Assembly (NCBI RefSeq): GCF_003252725.1
Contig: NZ_QEPO01000001.1
Coordinates: 434,001 to 498,000 of the forward strand
Reading direction: 5' to 3'
From: Haemophilus parainfluenzae
GTDB taxonomy: Bacteria > Pseudomonadota > Gammaproteobacteria > Enterobacterales > Pasteurellaceae
Length of the DNA stretch: 64,000 bases
Part shown: in pieces, positions 28,521-37,528 of the stretch
How the letters are laid out: every line of letters starts with the position of its first letter
How positions within the stretch are numbered: position 1 is the stretch's first letter
Position numbers and translations under genes: made by a program
Notes under the pieces: model-generated
Told to the model about the DNA's origin: nothing
The model's input: the letters and a program-made list of their open reading frames with translations, nothing else
The model's database searches: none

Positions 28521-30656
28521 ATGAAACAACTATTTGCCACAACTGCCCGTGGTTTTGAAGAACTCTTAAGAGTCGAACTGACTGAGCTTGGTGCAACGGA
28601 ATGTAAAATCGCACAAGGCGGCGTACATTTTCAGGCTGATGATGAAACACTTTATCGCAGCTTATTATGGTCACGCTTAGCTTCACGTATTTTATTACCG
28701 ATTGTAAATGGCAAGGTATATAGTGATTTAGACTTGTATTCAATTGTGACAGGGCAGGATTGGTTAAGTTATTTTGATGAGAAAACCACATTTTTTGTCG
28801 ATTTCAACGGGACAAACCAAGAAATTCGTCACACTCAATTTGGTGCGATGCGTGTAAAAGATGCCATTGTGGATTATTTTGAACGCCAAGGGAAAGCGCG
28901 TCCAAATGTGGATAAAGACTATCCGGATGTGCGAATTCATGCTTATTTAAATAAAGAAGAACTCGTTGTTTCACTTGATTTAAGTGGCGAAGCATTGCAT
29001 TTACGTGGCTATCGTGAAGATACAGGTCAAGCGCCTTTACGTGAAACCTTAGCCGCTGCGATTGTGCTTCGTTCAGGTTGGACAAAAGGGACTCCATTAG
29101 TGGATCCAATGTGCGGTTCGGGTACTTTGTTAATCGAAGCGGCACAGATGGAAGCACAAATTGCGCCGCAATTACATCGTTTACATTGGGGCTTTGATTG
29201 CTGGAAAGGGCATAATCAAGATGCTTGGGATAAGGTGAAAGCAGAAGCAGTACAGCAGGCTGAAACTTATTTTAATCAAAATCCAAAACCGCATTTTTAT
29301 GGTTTCGATCTCGATCATCGCGTACTGAAAAAAGCACAAAAGAACGCACAAAATGCAGGCGTAGCACACTTAATTGAGTGGAAACAAGGTGATGTCGCCG
29401 CATTAAAAAATCCAAGTCCAGATGAAGTGGGAACAGTGATTTGTAACCCGCCTTACGGTGAACGTTTAGGCACAACTCCTGCTTTGATTGCGCTGTATTC
29501 AGTCTTTGGACAACGTCTTAAAAATGAATTTGGTGGTTGGAATGCGTCGATTTTCAGTAGTGAATCTACGTTGCTTGATTGCTTGCGTATGCGTTCTTAT
29601 CGTCAATTTAAAGCGAAAAATGGCCCGTTAGATTGTGTTCAGAAGAATTATCAAATTTCAGAACGTAAAGAAAGTGCGGCTGAAAATCCGCTTGAATTTG
29701 ACCGCACATCAACGGTAGCGGTAGATTTTGCGAATCGCTTGCAGAAAAATATCAAGAAAATTGAAAAATGGGCGAAGCAGCAAGGCCTTGATGCGTATCG
29801 TTTATATGATGCTGATTTACCGGAATATAACGTAGCGGTGGATCGTTATGGTGATCATATTGTGGTGCAAGAGTATGCCGCACCCAAAAATATTGATGAA
29901 AACAAAGCCCGTCAACGTTTATTGGATGCCGTGACTGCAACCTTACAAGTCACCGGTATTGAAACCAATAAACTGATTTTGAAAGTCCGTCAAAAACAAA
30001 AAGGTATGAATCAATATGAAAAATTGGCCAATAAAGGCGAATATTTCTATGTAAATGAATACGGTGCACAGCTTTGGGTGAATCTAACGGATTACTTGGA
30101 TACAGGATTATTTTTAGATCATCGCTTAACCCGTAAAATGATTGGCGAAATGGCAAAAGGCAAAGATTTCCTTAATCTTTTTGCTTATACCGGTTCCGCA
30201 ACAGTGCATGCGGCATTAGGTGGGGCAAAATCGACGACGACCGTGGATATGTCTAACACCTATTTAAACTGGGCAGAGCAAAACCTGATTTTAAATGATA
30301 TTGAAGGCAAGCAGCACAAGCTCATCCAGGCAGATTGTTTGCAGTGGTTAGAGAAATGTGATCGCCAGTTTGATTTAATTTTCGTGGATCCGCCAACATT
30401 CTCGAATTCTAAGCGTATGGAAGACAGTTGGGATGTACAACGTGATCACATCAAATTAATGCGTAATCTCAAACGTATTTTACGCCCTAGCGGTACCATC
30501 GTGTTCTCGAACAATAAACGTGGTTTTAAAATGGATTTTGAGGCGTTAGATGAATTGGGATTAAGTGCGGTCGAAATTTCAGCGAAAACCTTACCGCTTG
30601 ATTTTGAGCGAAATAAACAAATCCACAACTGCTGGCTTGTGACAATGAAAGCCTAA
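28521..30656 (+). CDS. rlmL: RlmKL, bifunctional 23S rRNA methyltransferase (m2G2445 / m7G2069)
   Basis: Fused methyltransferase that modifies two guanines of 23S rRNA and unwinds the helix between them. 711 residues: THUMP RNA-binding domain (about 45-155), RlmL domain with [14 protein letters not shown] (Asp195) and the catalytic NPPYG (Asn309), then the RlmK domain with [26 protein letters not shown] and [11 protein letters not shown] (Asp623). An uptake signal lies in the promoter region just before a TATAAT at 28485-28490. Confidence 0.96.
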   Translation: MKQLFATTARGFEELLRVELTELGATECKIAQGGVHFQADDETLYRSLLWSRLASRILLPIVNGKVYSDLDLYSIVTGQDWLSYFDEKTTFFVDFNGTNQEIRHTQFGAMRVKDAIVDYFERQGKARPNVDKDYPDVRIHAYLNKEELVVSLDLSGEALHLRGYREDTGQAPLRETLAAAIVLRSGWTKGTPLVDPMCGSGTLLIEAAQMEAQIAPQLHRLHWGFDCWKGHNQDAWDKVKAEAVQQAETYFNQNPKPHFYGFDLDHRVLKKAQKNAQNAGVAHLIEWKQGDVAALKNPSPDEVGTVICNPPYGERLGTTPALIALYSVFGQRLKNEFGGWNASIFSSESTLLDCLRMRSYRQFKAKNGPLDCVQKNYQISERKESAAENPLEFDRTSTVAVDFANRLQKNIKKIEKWAKQQGLDAYRLYDADLPEYNVAVDRYGDHIVVQEYAAPKNIDENKARQRLLDAVTATLQVTGIETNKLILKVRQKQKGMNQYEKLANKGEYFYVNEYGAQLWVNLTDYLDTGLFLDHRLTRKMIGEMAKGKDFLNLFAYTGSATVHAALGGAKSTTTVDMSNTYLNWAEQNLILNDIEGKQHKLIQADCLQWLEKCDRQFDLIFVDPPTFSNSKRMEDSWDVQRDHIKLMRNLKRILRPSGTIVFSNNKRGFKMDFEALDELGLSAVEISAKTLPLDFERNKQIHNCWLVTMKA

Positions 30657-30692
30657 TAAAAAAGCCCGATAATAATTTATCGGGCTTTTTTA
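30657..30692. terminator. Bidirectional terminator between rlmL and the Kef antiporter
   Basis: AAAAGCCCGATAA / TTATCGGGCTTTT stem with A and T runs on both sides, between convergent genes. Confidence 0.85.
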
Positions 30693-32597
30693 TTATTCGA
30701 CTTCTTTTTGTTTTTCGGTTTCAGAATCATCATGAAGAAGGGTTTCGACCGCAGCTGCATCATTGATCTCATCTTCTTTTTCTAAGATTTCAGCCGTTTC
30801 TTCATTTAATGCTTCAGCATCAGAATGTGGTTTGATGAAGGGTTTAGGCATCCAATATTTTCGGATGATGTCCGTTGAGAAACCATGTAAAACTTCTTCA
30901 TTCAAGCGTTCTTGATCTAAATAACGAACTTCCGCAATGATTTCATCTGCTTCAATTTTATTTACACCTAATTGCACTAAGGTTGCATGACTGAGCGTGA
31001 GGGCAGACTCAAAGGTCTCACGTACAATAAAGTCCACATCTTTCTTAATAAGACTTACTGTCGTTTTACGGTCATAAGTTCGAGCCAAAATTGGGAGTTT
31101 CGGATAAGCATCTTTCAGATTCTCAACAATATTTTCAATTCGCTGTGTATCGTTAATCCCAATGACAACACATTTAGCTTTTTCGATACCCGCTGCACGT
31201 AAAACATCAAGACGAATACCGTCACCGTAATAGACTTTAAAACCGAATTTCGCTGCTGCACGAATGTTTTCAATGTTGCGGTCAATCACCGAGACGTTAA
31301 TACCTCGAACAAGAAGCGATTGACACACGATTTGGCTGAAACGACCAAAACCAATTACGAGCACGCTATCTTCTAAATCCATAATTGGATCAAGATCACT
31401 AGTATCGACTTTTTCCTCTTGATTCGCTGATTTGCGTTGGTTAATTTTACGCATCAATAAACCAATTAATGGGGAGAATAACATCGAGATAATGACGGCA
31501 GCGGTAAAAGTCGCATTTTGATCTTTTGTCATCACGCCTGCAGTGGTCGCAGCAGAGAAGAGTACGAATGCAAATTCCCCACCGTGTGCCATGATGGTCA
31601 TTCGTCCAACGGATTCTTTTCGGTCAAGTTTCGTAATACGTGCAACAGTGTAAACGGCTAAGGCTTTGCCGATGATATAAAGGCACACGATACCTAATAA
31701 CCAAAGTGCATTGTCGAACACCAAGGTTAAATCAAGTGACATCCCTACGCCCATAAAGAAGAGACCGAGCAATAGACCACGGAACGGTTCAATATCCGCT
31801 TCGAGTTGGTGACGGAATGCAGATTCTGAAAGCATCACACCGGCGACGAATGCGCCCATCGCCATTGAAAGGCCACTTGCTTCCATGGCTAAGGCTGCGC
31901 CTAATACCACAAGTAAGGCGGCTGCAGTCATCATTTCACGAATGTGAGCTTTTGAAATTAAGCGGAAAATAGGGTTCATTAACCATTTACCCGCAACCAC
32001 TAAACCGACAACGGCACCGAGTGCAATAGCAATAGATGTCCAGTTGGTTTGATGTTCAATATGTTTGGTTTCAGGCGTTAAAAAGGCAATAGAAGCCAAT
32101 AATGGCACAATGGATAAATCTTCAAAGATTAAGGTTGAAATCACCCGTTGGCCTTTTGGTGTGTTCGTAATCCCGCGTTCTTCTAATACCTGCATTACAA
32201 TCGCGGTAGAAGAAAGGGTAAAGCCCATACCTGCAATAAACGCGACTTCTTTTGGAAGATTTAAAATATAGATACCGGCAAAGGTCAGCAATGCGCCACA
32301 TAGTCCGACTTGTAGAAAACCTCGCCCGAAGATTGCTTTTCTCATTGCCCATAAACGTTCTGGGTGCATTTCCAAACCGATGATGAATAAGAACATCACC
32401 ACACCTAGTTCAGCCATATGCAGAACTGATTCTGCATCTTTTACTACGCCGAAAACGGAAGGACCAATTAAACAGCCTGCCACTAAATAACCCAACACGC
32501 TACCTAAACCAATACGCTTAAAAAGTGGCACAATGGTTACGCTGGTTGCAAGTAGAACAACAGTTTTAATTAATTCAGGGCTGACGGCATTCGACAT
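30693..32597 (-). CDS. Kef-type potassium/proton antiporter (CPA2 family)
   Basis: 634 residues. The N-terminal ~380 residues are a CPA2 exchanger with about 12 membrane segments (GLGSVLGYLVAGCLIGP, FLFIIGLEMHPERLW, GLSMAMGAFVAGVMLSES, LLLGLFFMGVGMS, MAHGGEFAFVLFSAAT). A cytoplasmic RCK/TrkA-N domain follows (VLVIGFGRFSQIV around 405, YYGDGIRLDVLRAAG), then an acidic tail. This layout fits KefB/KefC, glutathione-gated K+ efflux systems that protect against electrophiles; no kefF/kefG partner is adjacent, and I cannot separate KefB from KefC by eye. The presence of gshF in this genome fits a glutathione-gated system. Confidence 0.85.
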   Translation of the reverse strand: MSNAVSPELIKTVVLLATSVTIVPLFKRIGLGSVLGYLVAGCLIGPSVFGVVKDAESVLHMAELGVVMFLFIIGLEMHPERLWAMRKAIFGRGFLQVGLCGALLTFAGIYILNLPKEVAFIAGMGFTLSSTAIVMQVLEERGITNTPKGQRVISTLIFEDLSIVPLLASIAFLTPETKHIEHQTNWTSIAIALGAVVGLVVAGKWLMNPIFRLISKAHIREMMTAAALLVVLGAALAMEASGLSMAMGAFVAGVMLSESAFRHQLEADIEPFRGLLLGLFFMGVGMSLDLTLVFDNALWLLGIVCLYIIGKALAVYTVARITKLDRKESVGRMTIMAHGGEFAFVLFSAATTAGVMTKDQNATFTAAVIISMLFSPLIGLLMRKINQRKSANQEEKVDTSDLDPIMDLEDSVLVIGFGRFSQIVCQSLLVRGINVSVIDRNIENIRAAAKFGFKVYYGDGIRLDVLRAAGIEKAKCVVIGINDTQRIENIVENLKDAYPKLPILARTYDRKTTVSLIKKDVDFIVRETFESALTLSHATLVQLGVNKIEADEIIAEVRYLDQERLNEEVLHGFSTDIIRKYWMPKPFIKPHSDAEALNEETAEILEKEDEINDAAAVETLLHDDSETEKQKEVE

Positions 32598-32763
32598 AGG
32601 GCAAAAACCTTAGTAAAAACAGGGAGTATGAGAAGAAAATTCTCTTGTATTCTAGCCTTTTTTAGGTAAATAAAAAACACAGAAAAGCAAGAAATTGGTA
32701 TAATTTACAAAAACTTTACATGCCAAAAAATGGTCATCTTTCTGACCGCACTTTAGAGGTATT

Positions 32764-33216
32764 ATGTCATTACAATTCAATGTGATAGCGTTATTGTTGG
32801 TTTTCTTAATCATTTTAGGTTTAATGAGTCAAAACAGCGCAATTACCATCTCAGCGGCTGTGTTATTAATCATGCAGCAAACCTTATTATCCAAATACAT
32901 TCCCATACTTGAGCAATACGGGATAAAAATTGGGATCATCATTTTAACGATTGGTGTGCTTGCGCCGTTAGTCTCGGGGAAAATCCAATTGCCTGATCTC
33001 AGTTCATTTTTAAATTGGAAAATGGGAATCTCTATTTTAATCGGGGCATTAGTGGCGTGGCTTGCAGGCAAAGGGGTACCATTAATGGGAGAACAACCCG
33101 TTTTAGTGACTGGATTATTAATTGGTACGATTATTGGTGTGTCTTTCTTAGGCGGTATTCCGGTAGGTCCACTTATCGCCGCCGGTATTTTAGCGATATT
33201 AATAGGAAAATTTTAA
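32764..33216 (+). CDS. DUF441 (YeaL/UPF0756) membrane protein
   Basis: 150 residues, almost entirely hydrophobic, with four to five membrane segments ([77 protein letters not shown]). It matches the UPF0756/YeaL family, for which no function is established. An uptake signal lies just upstream, and the next gene starts directly after its stop. Confidence 0.85.
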   Translation: MSLQFNVIALLLVFLIILGLMSQNSAITISAAVLLIMQQTLLSKYIPILEQYGIKIGIIILTIGVLAPLVSGKIQLPDLSSFLNWKMGISILIGALVAWLAGKGVPLMGEQPVLVTGLLIGTIIGVSFLGGIPVGPLIAAGILAILIGKF

Positions 33217-33600
33217 ATGAAAAACAAATGGTTATTTATCGCAGGATTGAGCGGTTTTTTGTGTGTGACAATTGGTGCTTTTGCGGCACATGGATTAAGC
33301 AAGGTTTTAGAGCCTAAAGAATTAGCGTGGATTGAAACGGGTGTGAAATATCAAATGTTCCACACCATTGCGATTTTAGCGATTGGCATTTTGCAATTAT
33401 GCCGTGAATCATTGGTTGCAAACAAAATAGTTAATCTTGCTGCAGGGACTTGGGCGTATGGCATCCTTCTTTTTAGTGGCAGCCTTTATGCACTTGCGCT
33501 TGGTGCGGGTAAGTTCCTCGTTTGGGTGACACCGATTGGAGGTACGCTCTTTTTAATTGGTTGGCTTTGCTTGGCTTACGGTGGTTTTAAAAGTAAATAG
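33217..33600 (+). CDS. DUF423 (YgdD-type) membrane protein
   Basis: 127 residues, four membrane segments, with family marks AAHGLSKVLEPKELAWIETGVKYQMFHT and LFSGSLYALALG. Members are widespread but uncharacterised. The ATG follows the stop of the DUF441 gene without a gap, and hrpA starts two bases after its stop, so three genes look co-transcribed. Confidence 0.88.
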   Translation: MKNKWLFIAGLSGFLCVTIGAFAAHGLSKVLEPKELAWIETGVKYQMFHTIAILAIGILQLCRESLVANKIVNLAAGTWAYGILLFSGSLYALALGAGKFLVWVTPIGGTLFLIGWLCLAYGGFKSK

Positions 33601-33602
33601 AT

Positions 33603-36600
33603 ATGAAGAATAAATCAGTCAGACGTGAATTAAACCCGATACAACAATCTCTCTTTTCGAAACTCAAGGATATCATGCTGGTGGATCAACGTCGTTTATC
33701 TGCCCGCATTCATGGTATTGGAAAAATTAAAAGCCAAGAAGCTCAACAAGCTGTGGCTGCTGAAATTCAGCTTCAGATTGAACAGGCCCAATTACGTGTA
33801 GAAAATCGTAAAAGTGCGGTCAAAAATCCGATTGTTTTTCCAGAGAGTTTACCGGTTAGCCAACGCAAAGCAGAAATTCAAAAACTGCTTTCTGAACATC
33901 AGGTCATTGTGGTGGCTGGGGAAACCGGTTCAGGTAAAACCACCCAGTTGCCGAAAATGTGTTTGGAATTAGGTTTCGGCAATTTAGGCATGATTGGTCA
34001 TACTCAACCACGCCGTATAGCCGCTCGTTCGGTGGCGGCGCGTATTGCGGAAGAACTGGAAACGGAGCTTGGCGGTTTAGTTGGTTATAAGGTTCGTTTT
34101 AACGATCAAATCAGTGATGATACGCAAATCAAATTGATGACCGACGGGATCCTGTTAGCTGAAATTCAAAACGATCGTTTTCTCAATCAATATTCTTGTT
34201 TGATTATCGATGAAGCCCACGAACGAAGCCTAAACAACGATTTTATTCTCGGTTATCTGAAACAGCTTTTACCACGCCGTCGTGATTTGAAACTTATCAT
34301 CACTTCCGCAACCATTGATGTGGAACGTTTTTCCAAACATTTCAACAATGCCCCGATTATCGAAGTCTCAGGCAGAACCTATCCTGTTGAAGTGCGTTAT
34401 CGTCCCGTAGTGGAAGAAGACGATCAAGATCAGCTACAAGGCATTCTTAATGCGGTGGATGAACTGCAAGCGGAAGGTCGGGGCGATATCTTGATCTTTA
34501 TGAACGGTGAGCGTGAAATTCGCGATACCGCCGAAGCTTTACAAAAACAAAATCTAAAACACACGGAAATTCTACCGCTCTTTGCTCGCTTGTCTGCGCA
34601 AGAACAAAATAAAATTTTCCATCCTAGCGGATTAAATCGCATCGTGTTGGCGACCAACGTCGCAGAAACCTCATTGACTGTGCCGGGCATTAAATATGTA
34701 ATTGACCCAGGTACAGCGCGCATTTCCCGTTATAGCTATCGTACCAAAGTACAACGTTTACCGATTGAACCCATTTCACAGGCTTCTGCGAATCAGCGTA
34801 AAGGTCGTTGTGGTCGTGTAAGTGAAGGGATTTGTATTCGTTTATATTCGGAAGAGGATTTTAATTCTCGCCCAGAGTTTACCGATCCTGAAATTCTGCG
34901 CACCAATTTAGCCTCCGTTATTTTGCAAATGACAGCATTGGGCTTGGATGATATTGAAGCTTTCCCATTTGTTGATGCGCCGGATAAACGCCATATTCAA
35001 GATGGGATAAAACTGTTGGAAGAATTGGGTGCGTTTGAACTGGTTCGCACAAAATCAGGTGAGAAACGTCAATTAACGGCAGTAGGCCGTCAATTATCTC
35101 AACTCCCAGTGGATCCTCGTTTAGCGAAGATGTTGCTGAGCGCCGTCTCTCAAGGTGCGTTGCATGAAGTGATGATTATTGTCGCCGCATTATCCATTCA
35201 AGATCCTCGCGAGCGCCCACAAGAAAAACAGCAAGCTTCCGATGAAAAACATCGTCGTTTTGCTGATAAGAAATCAGATTTCTTGGCTTTCCTCAATCTT
35301 TGGCGTTATCTACAAGAACAACAAAAAGAATTGAGCAAAAACCAATTCCGTCGTCAATGCCAAAAGGATTTCTTAAATTATTTACGTATTCGTGAATGGC
35401 AAGATATTTATCATCAAATTCGCTTAACCGTGCGTGAAATGGGGTTGCCGATTAATTCCGAAAAAGCAGAATATCAGCAAATTCATACCGCACTTTTAAG
35501 TGGCTTGCTTTCCCATATCGGTTTAAAAGAAGCGGAGAAACAACAATATCTTGGTGCACGTAATGCCCATTTTGCAATTTTCCCCAATTCTGTGCTTTTC
35601 AAAAAACAACCGAAATGGGTGATTGCCGCAGAGTTAGTGGAAACCTCCAAACTTTGGGGGCGCATGGTGGCAGAAATCGAGCCGGAATGGATTGAGTCAC
35701 TTGCTGAGCATTTAATTAAAAAATCCTATTCCGAACCACGTTGGTCGAAATCTCGTGGGGCAGTGATTGCAGATGAAAAAGTCACGCTTTATGGTGTGCC
35801 GATTGTGGCTGCAAGGCCAGTGAATTACGGTGCTATTGATCCAACGGTAAGCCGCGAGATCTTTATTCAATCTGCCTTAGTGGAAGGGGATTGGCATACC
35901 AAACATAAATTCTTCAAAGAAAATCAACGACTCGTTCGAGAAGTAGAGGAGTTGGAGCACAAAAGCCGCCGCCGCGATATTTTGGTGGATGACCGTACGC
36001 TTTTTGAATTTTACGATCAGCGTATTGGTACGGAAGTGGTTTCCCAAAAACATTTTGATACCTGGTGGAAAAAGACGCAGCAAAAAGATCCTGAATTGCT
36101 TAATTTTGAACGTTCATTCTTGATTAATGATGATGCGGAACAAGTGAGCAAGCTGGATTTTCCGAATTTTTGGCATCAAGGTAATTTAAAACTCAAATTA
36201 ACTTATCAATTTGAACCAGGCACCGATGCGGACGGGGTGACCGTGCATATTCCGTTGCCGTTGCTCAACCAAGTGGAAATGACAGGCTTTGACTGGCAAA
36301 TTCCAGGCTTGCGTGAAGAATTGGTGATTGCGCTGATTAAATCTCTGCCGAAATCTTATCGTCGTAACTTCGTGCCTGCACCTAATTATGCTCAAGCTTT
36401 TTTAAGTCGTGCCGTGCCGTTGGAAAAACCGTTATTGGATACGTTGATTTATGAATTACGTCGTATGACGGGCGTTACCGTAGAAGCGGAACATTGGAAT
36501 TGGGAACAAATTCCAAGCCATTTGAAAATGACGTTCCGTGTGGTGGATGAAAATGGCAAGAAAATTGCCGAATCCATGAATTTGGATGAGCTGAAATTCA

Positions 36601-37514
36601 ACTTAAAAGATCGTGTGCAGGAAAGCATTTCTGCTGTGGCAGATGACGGCATTGAGCAAAGCGGGCTACATATTTGGAGCTTTGCAGATTTACCACAATG
36701 TTACGAACAAAAACAACGCGGTTTCAGCGTCAAAGCGTTCCCAGCCATTGTGGATGAAAAAGATGCGGTGGGTATTAAACTGTTTGAAACAGAGTTTGAG
36801 CAAGCAGTGGCGATGCAAGAAGGTTTGCGTCGATTGTTGCTACTCAATGTACCATCACCGATTAAATATCTGCATGAAAAATTGCCGAATAAAGCCAAAT
36901 TGGGGCTGTATTTTACCCCGTTCGGTCGTGTGTTGGATTTGATTGACGACTGTATTGCTTGTGCGGTGGATAAACTGATTGCCGATTTTGGCGGGTTTGT
37001 ATGGGATGAAGCAGGCTTTGAAAAATTACGTGATTTCGTTCGAGAAAACCTTAACGAAGTGACCGTGGATATTGCGCAGAAAGTAGAACAAATCCTATCT
37101 CTCAATCACGCCTTAAACCAACGTTTAAAAGGCAAAATGGATTTTACTATGGCCTTTGCCTTTTCCGATATTAAGGCACAGTTAGGCGGATTGATTTATC
37201 CAGGTTTTGTGCAAAAGAGCGGTTATGATCGCCTACCGGATTTACAGCGCTATCTACAAGCCGTTGATAAACGTATTGATAAACTCGCTCAAGATGTGAA
37301 TCGTGATCGTGCCGCGATGCTACGCGTGAAACAAGTGCAACAGGCTTATCAACAATTGCTTGCTAAACTGCCGAAATCCAAACCGATTTCTGATGAAGTG
37401 GCGGAAATTCGCTATATGATAGAAGAATTGCGTGTGAGTTTATTTGCACAGCAGTTAGGCACGAAGTATCAGGTGTCGGATAAGCGGATTTTGAATTTGA
37501 TTGATGAAGTTTAG
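33603..37514 (+). CDS. hrpA: HrpA, DEAH-box ATP-dependent RNA helicase
   Basis: 1303-residue helicase that in E. coli rescues stalled or collided ribosomes and processes some mRNAs. Motif I GETGSGKTT starts at Gly106, the DEAH box is at residues 203-206, motif III is TSATI and motif VI NQRKGRCGRVSEG. HA2/OB domains and the long HrpA-specific C-terminal region (DUF3418) follow. Two uptake signals lie inside the gene. The accessory TPR gene begins 14 bases after its stop, without a visible terminator between them. Confidence 0.95.
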   Translation: MKNKSVRRELNPIQQSLFSKLKDIMLVDQRRLSARIHGIGKIKSQEAQQAVAAEIQLQIEQAQLRVENRKSAVKNPIVFPESLPVSQRKAEIQKLLSEHQVIVVAGETGSGKTTQLPKMCLELGFGNLGMIGHTQPRRIAARSVAARIAEELETELGGLVGYKVRFNDQISDDTQIKLMTDGILLAEIQNDRFLNQYSCLIIDEAHERSLNNDFILGYLKQLLPRRRDLKLIITSATIDVERFSKHFNNAPIIEVSGRTYPVEVRYRPVVEEDDQDQLQGILNAVDELQAEGRGDILIFMNGEREIRDTAEALQKQNLKHTEILPLFARLSAQEQNKIFHPSGLNRIVLATNVAETSLTVPGIKYVIDPGTARISRYSYRTKVQRLPIEPISQASANQRKGRCGRVSEGICIRLYSEEDFNSRPEFTDPEILRTNLASVILQMTALGLDDIEAFPFVDAPDKRHIQDGIKLLEELGAFELVRTKSGEKRQLTAVGRQLSQLPVDPRLAKMLLSAVSQGALHEVMIIVAALSIQDPRERPQEKQQASDEKHRRFADKKSDFLAFLNLWRYLQEQQKELSKNQFRRQCQKDFLNYLRIREWQDIYHQIRLTVREMGLPINSEKAEYQQIHTALLSGLLSHIGLKEAEKQQYLGARNAHFAIFPNSVLFKKQPKWVIAAELVETSKLWGRMVAEIEPEWIESLAEHLIKKSYSEPRWSKSRGAVIADEKVTLYGVPIVAARPVNYGAIDPTVSREIFIQSALVEGDWHTKHKFFKENQRLVREVEELEHKSRRRDILVDDRTLFEFYDQRIGTEVVSQKHFDTWWKKTQQKDPELLNFERSFLINDDAEQVSKLDFPNFWHQGNLKLKLTYQFEPGTDADGVTVHIPLPLLNQVEMTGFDWQIPGLREELVIALIKSLPKSYRRNFVPAPNYAQAFLSRAVPLEKPLLDTLIYELRRMTGVTVEAEHWNWEQIPSHLKMTFRVVDENGKKIAESMNLDELKFNLKDRVQESISAVADDGIEQSGLHIWSFADLPQCYEQKQRGFSVKAFPAIVDEKDAVGIKLFETEFEQAVAMQEGLRRLLLLNVPSPIKYLHEKLPNKAKLGLYFTPFGRVLDLIDDCIACAVDKLIADFGGFVWDEAGFEKLRDFVRENLNEVTVDIAQKVEQILSLNHALNQRLKGKMDFTMAFAFSDIKAQLGGLIYPGFVQKSGYDRLPDLQRYLQAVDKRIDKLAQDVNRDRAAMLRVKQVQQAYQQLLAKLPKSKPISDEVAEIRYMIEELRVSLFAQQLGTKYQVSDKRILNLIDEV

Positions 37515-37528
37515 TTAAAGGAAATAAT

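Noticed and set aside
36613..37105. Frames inside hrpA, uvrC, rlmL and other genes on either strand
   Set aside because: All lie within long conserved genes, lack ribosome-binding sites and show no recognisable protein motif.
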